A stretch of 64,000 bases of DNA, taken from positions 1 to 64,000 of the forward strand of contig JAGYXB010001798.1 in NCBI GenBank assembly GCA_022495005.1, written 5' to 3'. This document shows, one piece after another, positions 1-11,800 of this stretch. The notes beneath the pieces are model-generated. The model was not told where the DNA came from. It was given only the letters and a program-made list of their open reading frames with translations, and searched no databases. Both the position numbers and the translations under genes were made by a program. This DNA is from Rhyacophila brunnea. Taxonomy: Eukaryota > Arthropoda > Insecta > Trichoptera > Rhyacophilidae. Numbering within the stretch: position 1 is the stretch's first letter; each line of letters opens with the position of its first letter.

Positions 1-1608
1 GATGTTGCCTCTGCGTCAAGACAGCCATCATGCGGTGCCCAGTCCATTGATATTTTTCCAGTTGATGAGAGTGATGTGTTAAAATTTATTAAAAAACTAA
101 AAAATACTCACTCTTTGGGACCTGATAACGTCCCTACATTTTTTTTTAAAGGGGTGTGTTGATTTTGTCAAAGGCCCACTTGCATATAATATATATATAA
201 TCTTACAATGGAGACAGGTATCTTTCCGGAAACGTGGAAGATGTCGAAGGTTACTCCAATCCATAAGAGTGGTACAGAGTCATCAGTGGAAAATTACAGG
301 CCAGTAGCTGTTCTCTCTGCACCAGCAAAAGTTCTTGAGATGATCATGCACAACATGATTTCTCCAAAAATTGAGTCATTTATAATAAATGAACAGCATG
401 GATTTAGAGCAGGCCGATCAACGGAAACTAACCTGATGGTATTTACCAATTATGTGTCATCAGCCCTGGATAGAGGCCACCAGGTTGACTGTTCTTACAA
501 TGACTTCTCAAAAGCATTTGACAAAGTCGATCATGATGTCCTGATGGAAAAACTCCAACTTATTGGATTGTCTGATCGATTTTTGAAGCTATTCGGGAGT
601 TATTTTAGGAACCGTCAACAATACGTATCGTACGGCTTTTATCAGTCACAGACCTTTTACACATTTTCTGGTGTCCCTCAGGGCTCAAACTTAGGGCCGT
701 TGCTGTTCACGATTTTTATAAATGACATAGCATTGGTAATAAAAATGCTATGTTTTTGTTGTTCGCTGATGACTTGAAACTCTTTTTGGAAGTTGTCACC
801 TTGGACGATTGTCGTCAGCTCCAACTTGATATAGATAATATATTAGATTAGGGCAGGCGTAACAAACTAGAATTCAATATTGATAAATGAAATCTTTTGT
901 CGTTTACCAGAGCCTCAAAAGTGTTGTTTTTCCAATACTCGATGCATGGCAGAGTTCTGTCACGAATATCATCTGTAAAGGATCTTGGAATTACGTTTGA
1001 GAGTAAACTGACATTTATTAGCCATATAGTTACCATTTGTAACAAGGCGCTTAAAATGTTAGGCTTCGTCATGCGTACTTCCCGGGTCTTTTCGGATGTT
1101 ACGGTATTAAAACTTTTATTTAATTCTTTAGTTCGAAGCAGACTTGAAAGTGGGTCTATTGTTTGGGCACCGCATCAGTTGAAGTATGGCCTAATGGTGT
1201 AGAGGGTTCAGAAGAAATTCTTGAGATTCCTTTATTTGAGGTTGTACGGATACTATCCGTGGCTTTATCCAACTGACTTTCTCTTAGGCATGCTTACATA
1301 CTGCAGTTTGCAATTTAGAAGAAATCTTTATTTAGCTATATATTTTTTTCGACTTATACGAGGTATAAATGAGAACTCTGCCATTCTGGGCAGTGTTGAC
1401 CTGTGTCCCTGATAACTATCTTAGAAATAGAGAACATCAGTTGTTTATTCTCCCAAGGTGCAGAACCAACCTGCCACTGGTAATGCCAATTGGGAGGGCG
1501 ATAACTATGTTCAACGAAATTGCTTTGGGTGTTGATATATTCCGCCTACGTGAGGATGAGTATAGGTGGACGTTATTTTATAAATTTTTTAAAATAGGGT
1601 CTGCTTAA
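1..1608 (+). pseudogene. LINE reverse transcriptase (ORF2), frameshifted
   Basis: The reading frame is broken into several pieces. A first piece (1-163) ends at TGA. The main piece (208-777) has the NYRPVAVLS region, the motif-A region FSKAFDKVDH and the GVPQGSNLGPLLF block. The catalytic FADD box (LLFADDLKLF) lies one frame away, around 760-790, so a frameshift separates it from motif A. Further pieces at 897-1202, 1221-1412 and 1369-1608 continue the thumb and C-terminal region (SSVKDLGITF, RVQKKFLRF, then a PDNYLRNREH block). The copy cannot encode an active enzyme. Family assignment is by these motifs only. Confidence 0.85.
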
Positions 1609-1787
1609 CTCATCCGGTGTATTTCCATGTACCTATATAATTAATATTTTTGTATGTAAATATTTCTACTGTTTAATATCATACTATCTATCTCTTTTTT
1701 ATGTCATGTTGTGAACGTCTTAAACTTATAATTTGTAATGTCCACAATATGTAAAAATAAATGAATTGAAAAAATGTAGAAAATGAA
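1..1787 (+). mobile_element. Jockey/CR1-type non-LTR retrotransposon, 3' part (copy 1)
   Basis: This is the 3' portion of a LINE that enters from the left edge of the window. It carries broken reverse transcriptase reading frames up to about 1608, then a short 3' UTR. It ends in an A-rich tail with TGAATTG-like units (about 1753-1787). The same 3' UTR followed by a longer poly-A is found inverted at 16090-16749, which fixes the end of the element. Its 3' end sits exactly where homology of the neighbouring truncated Gr to Gr-C stops. The Jockey/CR1 assignment rests on the RT style and the lack of a visible RNase H. Confidence 0.85.
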
Positions 1788-1906
1788 TTAGTTGAATAAC
1801 TCTTTATATCTGATATTAAATACAGAATAGGTATCGGTTCAATTTTGTTAATAAACTGTTGATCGATAGGTATAATCCTGCAAGGTCGTTTTCGCCAGAA
1901 TTTCAT
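1788..1906 (-). pseudogene. Truncated gustatory receptor, first ~39 codons only
   Basis: The minus strand starts with ATG at 1906 and encodes MKFWRKRPCRIIPIDQQFIN and the following residues, nearly identical to the first 40 residues of Gr-C (48468 onward). Homology stops after the codons for YSTN, at about 1788, exactly at the tail of the LINE on its 3' side. The upstream sequence (1907 and beyond) also matches the Gr-C upstream region, so this is the promoter-proximal end of a duplicated Gr gene. It lacks every transmembrane segment and all later exons. It is non-functional as a receptor, although its promoter region is present. Confidence 0.9.
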
Positions 1907-3241
1907 TTTAGAAGAAACATAGGAAAGTGTCGCTCATTACAAAAACGTTTCGTGTTTGAATGGAAATAACTAACCAGCCCACAGGTTTATTGATTAACGC
2001 GTCAACATTTTAGTGAAGTACAACGTTGGGTTGTGTGTACTCGGAGTGGGCGTTTATAAAGGCTTAATTACACCATCAGACGCGCAGATCCAACCAGATC
2101 CAACGATTCACGCCGACTGCCGTCGTGAGCAATCGTCATTACACTATGTAGTTACAGGTAACGGTTCGATCGTGTTGATTCTGTTTATTATTGGTTTACA
2201 ACAGAAGTAGTGATGCTATTATTAAAAATATAGGTATACCAAAACCTATTTCTTCGTTAGATTGTGACTACACTGAATAGTTTTCCCTCGATTTTTTAAC
2301 GTAAAAACTCAACTGTCATAGCTGTATGCTCTGTATGTTTATGTGTATATTATATCTGCAATTTCCTCAAAGATTCTATACTTAAAATTGTTTTTAGAAT
2401 ACTATAGATTATCAATGTTCCACACTATGTCTCTAGTGTGGACCAATTCACAGAGGAATGACGTGTCTGTGCAGTAGAGGTGAGTTGGAAATACTGACAA
2501 CAGTTTGTGTACTCAAGTTTCGAATGAAACTATCCACACTCAGTATGTGTGGCCCAATAAACTTATTCCAAAAAACTTGTGACGATATCATCGCGAGTAG
2601 CTGTTCTGTGCACTCGCCAGTTGGTAGACTTTCAACACTATTGACATTAAATGCGCGCGAACGAGATAGCACTTGAATATAATTATATTTTAATTTATTA
2701 GTCTATTGCGTTAGAATGTATTAATAATAGGACATACATTTTGTGTCGCAGCACAGTGGTGAGATGACGCACTGGCTTAGGCTTGTTATATGACCGCTCA
2801 AAACATGTTTAAAATTTAAAGAATATTGTAACCTAACAGAAAAACAACTCATAAATTTAAAATGTGTTTAAAATTTTATAATAAATGATTTTTCGACAAG
2901 CTCAGCGTATTTTTGGCGATTCTATTGGAGCCGATACATAGTCTGAGTTCCCTGAGCCGATACGTATTTCAAATACTAATATGGAGTTGGTTTAGTTCCA
3001 GTTGAGTATGAAACTTTTGTGGCATACGCACGCCAAACGCTTTATATAGTATTCCAAATACTAGTAAGTATTTTGGAACAAGTTTCAATACTAAATATTT
3101 TTTTTATACTGTTAGTAAGTATACTTGGTCTTCAAAATCGACCAGTTTTCCCATCTCTACTGTGCAGAGAGATGTTGATGGCTGAATTGATGAAATTTGA
3201 ATGGCCTCACTAACTTTACTACGGCGACGCGACTCACAAAG

Positions 3242-3710
3242 TGGGAGGTAACTTCGGATGTTTTACGTGAATCGTGCCCCTCACGATGCTCACGACTTCA
3301 GAGAGCGACTCAAAAGTGACTTTTCAGATGGCTGGCCTGACAATCTGCCAATGTAATCTATATACGTATGATCTTGAGTTGTAGGTTGTGTGAAGATCTA
3401 ACATCTATTAATTGTATGTAGAAGGTTGCGTCGTGTGTATTATATGTTCGGGGCATAATTGAAATGAGACACAGCTTTAATATTGTTTGTTTTATATTGT
3501 CGTAAAACATTTAAGATTAACACGGCACTAAAATAAGACAGTCACATTGTTTTTATAATTTGTTACTGAAGGTTACATTATGATTTTGAATATGATATCG
3601 AAACTTTATGCGGAGTTGCTCGCATGATTGACTGTAGGTACTGTTGGAGGCCGGATTTGCAACTGAATTATTGACTCATTTCCGCTTAGTATTATTGTCT
3701 ATCTTATACA
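3242..3710. repeat. Segment present only in duplication arm 1
   Basis: Arm 2 (around 47115-47130) runs directly from the CACAAAGTGGGA block to TACAAATAATACC. In arm 1 about 470 bases separate the same two blocks. The right edge lies next to a small palindrome (GTATTATTGTCTAT and its reverse complement, about 3690-3733). It is either an insertion in arm 1 or a deletion in arm 2. No coding potential is visible. Confidence 0.6.
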
Positions 3711-4436
3711 AATGAACATAGACAATAATACCTCGGTTGTAGAGTTGGGTAAACCTCTACAAATCTGAGCTTAAGTTAATTTTTAACTAAAATAATTTAT
3801 AATGTTCCTATATGCGTATTGATTATTTAAAAATTAATGGTAAGTATTGTAAAATGTATAAAATTATAGGTTTTCCTAAAACGTCACTTTCGTGCCTACA
3901 CGTCCTTTATAAGAAACGTTTCAAAATATTATTTCATTTTGGTGGGCCACAAGAAATAGCATGGATGACCATAGGTTTTACACCACTTACGTAGAGAATA
4001 TATATATGTAAACAATAGATATCTAACAGTGGCAAAAACTCGATGTTATTAAAAGATTACAGTTATTTATTTAAGAGCATGCACTCAGGCGGAATTACAT
4101 GACTGATACCTACTTACTTATTTGATTTGACAGACGTACTAAAAGATATTATGCATTCGTAGACATATTTATACAATTAATAATTAATGTCATCCATTCC
4201 CACAGCTAGTGTATTTGTGAAATAATTATGAAATTATTCGTCGTTCTTTGGCCATTTTGTGGGGTTCAGTCTTGAACAGTATCATGCAATTATAATGAAA
4301 AGTAATTTATTTGTCTGAATTTGTTCGGATGGAATTCCGTTATACATATTATTATGAATTGATCCAATGAACATGATGCTATTTGGTCGATAGGAGTGAC
4401 CAGTTGGAGGTAGTTAATGATTGGACGATCCAGTCG

Positions 4437-4925
4437 GCATAAAGTTGAATAATTACAAGATAAAAAGAACCTTTTATATACAATGTTTTTAAATTTTCTG
4501 TTGAATCATTGTTAACAAGAATATATTTTGAATCATTGTTAACATTGACTTGATTAGCTTAAACGATCAAAAAATTTGTATTTGATAGAAATAATACTGA
4601 AATGTCATCTTGACATGTCATATTGATTTCCATAGTAACGCACGTATATATTAATAATTTAGTTGCTAGGACCCCAGACCCCTAACAACCAATAATGGTG
4701 TCGAAATAACTTTTCATACAAAACAGAATTAACTGAAAATGAATTCAATGCTACTTAAAGATGGCTAAAAGTATTAAAATAATGAATTGGCATCGTGTTC
4801 TGATATATTCTAAAAGTTTCAAATGTCTAACTAGTCGGGAAGTTAGTTGAAAATCGATTGCAAGATTTGTACTGGACAAATAACCACCGGACAAATAAGA
4901 ATACGAGCTAAGAAAAGCGTTGTAA
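4437..4925 (+). repeat. Dispersed repeat X, copy 1
   Basis: This is a repeat of roughly 480 bases. It begins near AATAATTACAAGATAAAAAG, contains TGTTGAATCAT and the block CAAAACAGAATTAACTGAAA, and ends near GGACAAATAAGAATACGAGC. Other copies lie at 19110-19590, 22962-23290 (minus), 44640-45075 (minus, the duplicated partner), 53270-53770 and 57772-58255. I see no terminal inverted repeats, poly-A tail or coding frame, so I cannot name its class. Confidence 0.8.
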
Positions 4926-5558
4926 AAATTAATTTAATCTACATTGCAATTAGAGTGCAATGCCTCCATGTGTATAGTCTCCGCCAATGATAAAAATACA
5001 AATGTTGGGAACCCACGTTATGTACATGATCAATAAGTTATGTAAGTATTATTATGTTGTTTATTACTTACATATTTATCTACCTATATGTAAAAAGAGG
5101 TTTTGATTAAATATATATTATGTAAACACTATTTTTTATTAGGAATTATTGATTCATAATAATATGTCAAAATTTGAGATTCTTCATGGCACAATAAGTT
5201 TACTTTTAGTGTGTTCAGTGGTAAGTATGTATTTAATTATTATCAAACTGCTATTTTGTTTTTTTAATATTCGATGGTCTGGGATAATGACTTTCTTCTT
5301 CTTATATGACACTGCAACCTGGAAAGGAACTTAGCCTCATTAAGCAGACTCCACTCTGTCCAGTCCTCCGCTCTCTTGTTCCTGTCGACAAGTGGTCATA
5401 GTCTTAAAATAATAATAAAGCTCCAACGCATACGTTTATATGATCCGAATTAAAGCAGATCTGGTGGTGTACCTTCTTATTCTTCAATCACCTTCTCGTC
5501 ATCACCCTCATGGGCGAGGATCATGATAATTTTAGAATAGGTAGAGTATACTGCATAC

Positions 5559-6132
5559 CAGTGGCGAAGTGTAGAAGTAGGCTGTTAAGATCCGACATAA
5601 ATAGTGAACACTAAACATTTTCAGTCATACGTATTTTTTTCGTTGAACTAAAACTACACTATGCAGATAGTGTTGGTTAGTTTAAAAAATCAATTATACC
5701 CTGCCTAACCAAACCATAATAATTTAGGTATGCTATGGGCGATTCGACAAAAATAGTGTACACTTAGTCACACTTATTTGTTTTTCTTGAATTTAGAATA
5801 CGTATCAAAGATAGTGTTGGTTGATTTTTAAGTCATTAAGTCCTGTCTAAACCGAGCCATAATTGTAAAAAAATATTCTTCTATCTACAAAATTTCTAAA
5901 ATTATTTATGATTTAATGGCATAATTTTGGATATTTTGTAGATAAAGGAATATTTTTAACTATTATCTGCTATGGATTGGATATGCAGGGTCTAATTGAT
6001 TTTTAAAAACTATCAAACACTTTCTCCACATTGTAGTATTAATTCAATGAAAACAAATACGTTTGACTGACAAAGTTCAGTATGCACTTTTTATGTCAGA
6101 TATTAACAGCATACCTCCACTCTTCGCCAGTG
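5559..6132 (+). mobile_element. Y-type non-autonomous hAT element
   Basis: The terminal inverted repeats begin CAGTGGCGAAG on the left and CACTGGCGAAG on the right, and similarity continues inward for about 100 bases (AGGTAGGCTGTTAA). The flanks are CTGCATAC (5551-5558) and CTGTATAC (6133-6140), an 8-base target duplication with one mismatch, typical of hAT. The partner in duplication arm 2 (43702-43965) has the same ends and a large internal deletion. There is no transposase frame. Confidence 0.75.
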
Positions 6133-6140
6133 CTGTATAC

Positions 6141-6284
6141 GGGGGTCTAGGACGATTTGGCACCGCGAAGTGGCCTCCGGCGATTGGCCTCCGGTAATTG
6201 GCCGCCGGTACAATCGGACGCCGGCCCAATTGGACGCCGACCCAATTCGAAGGCCAGTTCGCGGTGCCAAATCGTCCCATTCCC
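6141..6284. mobile_element. Short palindromic MITE with GTATAC target duplication
   Basis: This is a 144-base, nearly palindromic, GC-rich element. Its ends read inward as GGTCTAGGACGATTTGGC and GGGAATGGGACGATTTGGC, and the interior repeats CCTCCGG/GGCCGCCGG words. GTATAC flanks both sides (6135-6140 and 6285-6290). Duplication arm 2 has a single GTATAC at 43694-43699 with no insert, which is a direct empty site. The long hairpin element at 21380-22959 has the same two ends. Confidence 0.9.
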
Positions 6285-7267
6285 GTATACGGAGTATATA
6301 CTTAATAACTCTGCAATTTTTTGCACCTTAATACACCGATACACCGCTTTGCTTGATTACCTCGCATAAAATTAGATCAAATGATATTCATTTGTATTAA
6401 TATAATAATGTAGTAATGAATAAATAAATATAGAAGATATGTAAAAAAAAAACTATTTTTAGAATATCGTGGGTTCCTGTCAAAAGTTCGTAAGTCTCGA
6501 TATCATGTTATGGAATAATTTAAATTTGAAAGTTTGACTTACCCTCTAAAATCAGGCATAATGCTAATAATTTATTTGTGATTTATGTGCATGTTCTATA
6601 TCGGATGACCTTGAACTTTTTTTTAGCATAAATATTTATATATACACACTCTGTTGTTGACTCTAAATAACTAAATTACCGACTTACCAACTTTTGGCAG
6701 CAACTCCACTACTAATAATAAAAATTTTACATCATTGTCATCCTAGAGTCGGAGTGCAAAGTTATGAAGTGGCATCTCTACTTCCAAATTATGTGAAAGC
6801 TTTCTTCATCTTTCACAACCTTCAGCAAGCCTTGTACATTTTGCTAAGTAGGTATGGGTTTTTGGGGTATTGGGCACTCTATTTACGTTAGGACTCACGT
6901 GCCATGTAAAGGTAAAAAAAAATAATTTGGGTATCTTTGCGAGCTAAGCCTAACTTAAGCTTTGTAGGAAGACAAGAATTGACAATGAAAAATACTAATA
7001 AATTAAATATATGTACATCATTAGCTTTTAGAGCGATATATACAATTTTGACAGTTTAGACGGTTTACTTATTGTAACAATTAACCGACTCAATACATAA
7101 ATATGATAAATTACCATCGATAGCCGCCAATAGCTGCCTTGTGTATAGAATAGACCCACTGAGATAGGTAGGTAATATAACAAAACATCTGATATACTTA
7201 TATTGATAAAATATACAAAAAGTTAGATAAAAAAGTACGGAAAATTATCGAGCGCTTTGATTATAAT

Positions 7268-7351
7268 ATATTATAATATTATAGTTGGTCTTAGGTATAA
7301 CGGCAAATAGAGGTTCATGGTTAATTCAGAAATTAAAAGTGAACAATGTAT
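7268..7351. other. Unique AT-rich spacer at the duplication breakpoint
   Basis: Similarity to arm 2 stops at about 7267, inside an AT-rich run. The next recognisable sequence is the target duplication of the hAT element at 7352. Nothing else is visible here. Confidence 0.4.
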
Positions 7352-7359
7352 ATTGTACT

Positions 7360-8133
7360 CAGCGCCGGCCTGAGGTTATTTGGTGCCCTAGGCAACGTTT
7401 ATTTGCGTGCCGCCTTTTTAACAAATTGTCTCATTTTTTTTCGAAATAATAATAAAAACATTTAGGGATCATTAGACATAATATAATAGACACTTATTAA
7501 TAAAATAATTTTAGTCTCTTCCAAAAATTTTAATTTAATATTTTTTTATAAAATACGCACACATACACACACACACACACATAAGAGAAAAATCAGAAGA
7601 AAATTATAAACTCTTTATTTTTCAGTTTCAAATATACATTTTAATTTAAATAAAAAAAAGAATTTGTAACCAAATAATAAACAACAATGTACATTTAACA
7701 AAAAAATAGACATGATTACAGAATTACAATTTTATTTTTCTCACCTTTTTTGCAAAAAAATTAACCAACCCCTTTAAATCGAATGTCGTGGTCATACTCA
7801 ATTCAAATTGTTGCTAAATCTACTAGTCTGTTTTGTGACATCGTTGAGCGCATGTACGTTTTAATAAGCTTCAGTTTTGAGAAACTACGATCATCACTTG
7901 TCACTGTTACAGGAAGTGTTATTAAGATTCTTAGAGCTACAAAAAAGAGCAGTACTTGGTGGTGGCATAGACTATGAAAGTCTTCGAGCTACTGCTTGAA
8001 GCTCACTGCATAGATCGTTAGCATCAATATCTTTGTTAGCATTATGAGTCAAAGCATGCTCTATTTATGTGCCCCCTTATGTATTGTGCCCTAGGCGGTT
8101 GCCTAGTTCACCTGTATGGACGCGCCGGCCCTG
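7360..8133 (-). mobile_element. hAT transposon relic with 8-base target duplication
   Basis: The ends are CAGCGCCGGCC on the left and, read inward, CAGGGCCGGCGCGTCC on the right, matching the CAGNG start common in hAT elements. An exact 8-base duplication ATTGTACT flanks it (7352-7359 and 8134-8141). The minus strand between about 7990 and 7740 encodes the tail of a hAT transposase. The element is about 774 bases and so internally deleted. A short AC microsatellite lies at about 7560-7580. Confidence 0.92.
7745..8035 (-). pseudogene. hAT transposase C-terminal (dimerisation) region
   Basis: The minus strand reads LCSELQAVARRL, then after a one-base frameshift LFFVALRILITLPVTVT, then DDRSFSKLKLIKTYMRSTMS and QNRLVDLATI, followed by stops. 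The SFSKLK..K..LRS.M...RL pattern is the hallmark of the hAT family C-terminal dimerisation domain (ZMYM/52-kDa-repressor-like group). The rest of the transposase is missing. Inactive. Confidence 0.85.
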
Positions 8134-8220
8134 ATTGTACTGTTGTAAAAATATTGTCTTTATTAAAAAAACAAATACATGTGCGTATGAAAGTATGAAT
8201 AAATTGTAGGGTTAATAATA

Positions 8221-8764
8221 ATTGAGGCGTCTAATTACAAAAAGCGACAAGTCCACAATTCATTATTTTCGGGAAACAACGTTTCTATGTTTCAAGCTTC
8301 AATTATTTGTTTTAACGTGAGATTATTTTTTCCGTTGTATTGTATGTCGGAATTAGAACCAAATGGCAACTTGTTTCAGCCAATAAACTCTTAAATGTAA
8401 TAAATATAGGCAAAATAAAATTGGACGTAGCGCTACATGTACCTCACTTAAGGTACATATTTCCGTGGCACTGTCGTGAGTTTACCAGATGCTACAGCAT
8501 GGGAGACGCCCTTTTCAATATTGAACGTTCCCTTATTGGTTAACTTAAACACGCGGAAATCAAACAAGCTTTAAATAATATGAAACACGGCGCTTTTTGT
8601 AATAAATCGAGACTTAAATTTTTTTTTTCGTAGGGTTATGTCGCGTTTTGGAATTTATAGATCAATAAATATTGTGTAAAATTATACAAAGAATACGTGC
8701 GTATTTTTTTTATCGATTTGGACCAAATGTGGACTGATCGATTTTTGGAATTAGACGCTTCAAT
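8221..8764. mobile_element. MITE with ~37-base terminal inverted repeats
   Basis: The left end (8221-8257) reads ATTGAGGCGTCTAATT and so on. The right end, read inward, starts ATTGAAGCGTCTAATT and continues matching through AGTCCACA. No exact target duplication was found, and there is no transposase frame. An open frame at 8340-8543 shows no recognisable motif. The element lies just 3' of Gr-A. Confidence 0.65.
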
Positions 8765-8811
8765 TGTTAGGTAATGAATAATTATGTACTACAATACCCA
8801 ACCGATCCAAT

Positions 8812-11800
8812 TTATTTAAAACCACGTGTCAATTGTATCAGAATGTTAAGGTACGTGATTGTTGTTCCAAGAAAAGCAAAAACGAAAGTAAAATCCACGG
8901 AAAATACGTTGCATGCCACCACATCCATCGTCCGAGTTTTACAGAGCTGTAAAAATAACTCCAGCTGTTTCTTGTGGTTAGAATCTGAAACCCAATATTA
9001 TTATGATTAAAGTTTTTGTAACGATTGTTCAACACTGACATCTATGAACATACAATAAGGTTACGTTTAAATAAAACATATGCCTATACGGGTCGATAAC
9101 GAACATGATTTGAGCAACCCATTGCGAACTCAAATAGAAAGCCGATACATTCACAACGACTGGTCCTACTTTTTCCGCCCTTCCCATTGTTGTCTAAGGA
9201 TGGCCTGTCATTGTTCTATAGAGTGTTCATACTGACGCGTCTGTCGTGTTCACACAGGGAATGGTTTGATTTGATTATATAAGTTACGTCATGATAAATA
9301 ATACACTAGAATTAACACACCTTCTACAAATGTAATGCATAGAGCAATGCTACATATTTTTTGGAAATCGATATTACCATCGGTTTTTGTGTGAAGTACT
9401 AGTTTGACTTTGAAAGCTGATGAATAACAGGAATGTACTTATATTATTTATTAATTACACTGATAATTAATAATATTTGATTTGAGATTTTTTTATAATT
9501 CAATTTGAAACGAGAAAGGGCGAATCAATATGTCAAGCAATCTGGGATCTGATTTTGACAGCTGAAAAGTGGACCACTCATTACTTGTGCAAAAAGTTAT
9601 GCTCAGGCTTTATTAATCTAAAGATGGCGGTGAGTAACCCCATCCCCACCCGCCTTGTATATGCAGCCGCGGTTTGTGCACGGCCGCCTTCCATGACGCT
9701 ATAAACGTGTCAGAATGAAAAGATTTTAGTGGCACACTTCCTTGTGCCGAAGCGATGCTGCACGGGACTGATGTAGCAACCATGCACCTTAGTGCTTAAA
9801 GAAAGATTTTTAGAAAATAAAAAGAATCTTGCTCTGCCGTCATTTTATCTTTAATGACAGGAAGTGTCCTCTGTACCCGTGTCCTGAAACTCTGCCGAAA
9901 CATAGGAGTCAGGAGTTGAAAGTGATGAATCTATGGAGGGATCAGAATTATTCCGTCCTCCATATGACCCAGCAATTTTTTCAAATGCCTCAAAGTTAGC
10001 CTTGGTTGATATCAAGTAGGCGTGGCTAATCGAGCCCGTGTGTAGACGGACCCTGGAAAACAGCTTGGATCCCATCAGCGGGCAGTCCCAGAGGACATGT
10101 TCAGCGTCTTGATGGTCGTGCCTGCTGTGCATTCCGGCCCGTGTCCTATCAAACGAAAACCTTGCAGCTCGGCTGCGAAGTCACCATGGCCGGTCAGGAT
10201 CTGGCTTACAATACTATTTCATGAAATTAAATTCGCCGTATTCACCGAGAGATATAGTATCGGACACCGATATCCTTATATACGTGTCTAAACACTTAAA
10301 AATACGTAATAAAGAGCACCGGAATTCAAGGGAATGACAGAAGAAAAATGTGATACATTAGAGATACATTCATATCTTATATATTATTTATATATAATTC
10401 TGAATGATTTAAACGTAGGTTCGGAAGTAGGTGTTCGTAAGTATCAATTTGTACATATTGGTGGAGGAGATAGAAGGTCGTCTCATCTTGCTTGAAGTTG
10501 TTTGGATGAGATTTTATTTGTGGGTACAATAAAACGATAAAAAATACAATACTAAAGATACGAGCGTGAGATTATAATCGCGGATACGGATGTACTGGTG
10601 AGATCAATGAGATTGATTATTTTAATGTACTGAGAGACTTGATTCGAGTGGAATGACGGTTGACTATGTTTAGTGAAGGACTCGTGACGATAGTAGTGCG
10701 TCGCGTGATGGAGTCGATGAGTGAGTGAGGATTCATGGACTGTCCTTCCAATTTATATAAATGCAAATATTACATGAGATATTGTCGCAATTAATTAATA
10801 ATCATAACAGACCCTACTGATCTAGTTATGCTTGAGGAAATACTGACAATCATTATCGCTTTATTGCTTTGTTTTAATTACAAAACATACACATTAAAGT
10901 GTGTCATTCATTTAAGGCTGAGTGGTATGATTGCTACACACATACAATTAATGTTCTTACTGAATTCAACAAAATTGGAACATTACTGTCTACAAACAAT
11001 ACAAACTCTCTATATGGCGAATTAATACGAACAGTTTACATGTAACCCTCGTGGCACACTTCTCAAATTGTGTTACACTGGAAAAGCGACATAAAAGTAC
11101 TTACATTTTCCTGAATGAAGTATAAGTTTCGTAAGTGTTGTCTGTGTTATTTTCCTTTCGTATTTCAGCAATTCACAAACGCAAGCAGGGACGAAGAGCA
11201 AAATGGCGTCATGGAGTGCCCAGACCAAGCGAATGACGAATGCTACGTCAATATGCTACGGCAATAAAATGAAAATATTGACACTGCAGCAGAGATGGAA
11301 ACACTGTCGACAGGCGGAAAATAGGAGAGCAGGAAACCATGGCAACCAAAAACAATAACACGAAAGAAAAACACCGGCATTTTACAGACCTACAAACTTA
11401 TCTGAAGAATGGGATGAGGGAGCCACTATCGAAAACTACAAAATCAAGACTCGTAACTGGACAAATCTGACATTCTAAGGAAATTCCAAAATGGCATCCT
11501 TTTGTAGTTCGTAGTTCCATTTTTGCCATTCTACAGATAAGTTTGTAGGTCTGTACGCCAGATATTTTATTCATTGTTACTGTTATTACTTATATATATA
11601 ATAGATAAATAAAACATTAAACTATTATTCTAAAACATCTTGAAAGTTTAAAAAAATGTACATTTGATAAACGTTAAACATTAATTGCATAGTATTTCAG
11701 CAAAAACTGTATTATTCTATATATTTTTTGTGCAAATGAAATCATATTCAAAAACTTGCAGTTCTCTGTAGTTGGGTCATTGATATACTACTAGATGAGC

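Larger units (their letters stand above)
1788..7267 (+). repeat. Inverted segmental duplication, arm 1
   Basis: This stretch is present again in reverse complement at about 42755-48590. Matches run through the truncated Gr and its upstream DNA, a conserved block near 2440-2680, the 5400-5540 block, the Y-type hAT element, and the 6300-7267 block. Arm-specific differences include about 0.47 kb near 3242-3710 (arm 1 only), the MITE at 6141-6284 (arm 1 only), and a 1.3 kb retroposon (arm 2 only). Apart from the Gr fragment I see no host gene in it. Open frames at 2448-2676 occur in both arms on both strands, with mostly non-synonymous differences. Confidence 0.85.

Noticed and set aside
2448..2676. 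Overlapping open frames on both strands, conserved in both duplication arms (also 47699-47927)
   Set aside because: The conservation is explained by the duplication. Differences are mostly non-synonymous and no domain is seen, so no gene is claimed.
8774..9010. Plus-strand open frame of 78 codons
   Set aside because: Antisense of Gr-A exon 4, which has splice sites and the Gr signature.
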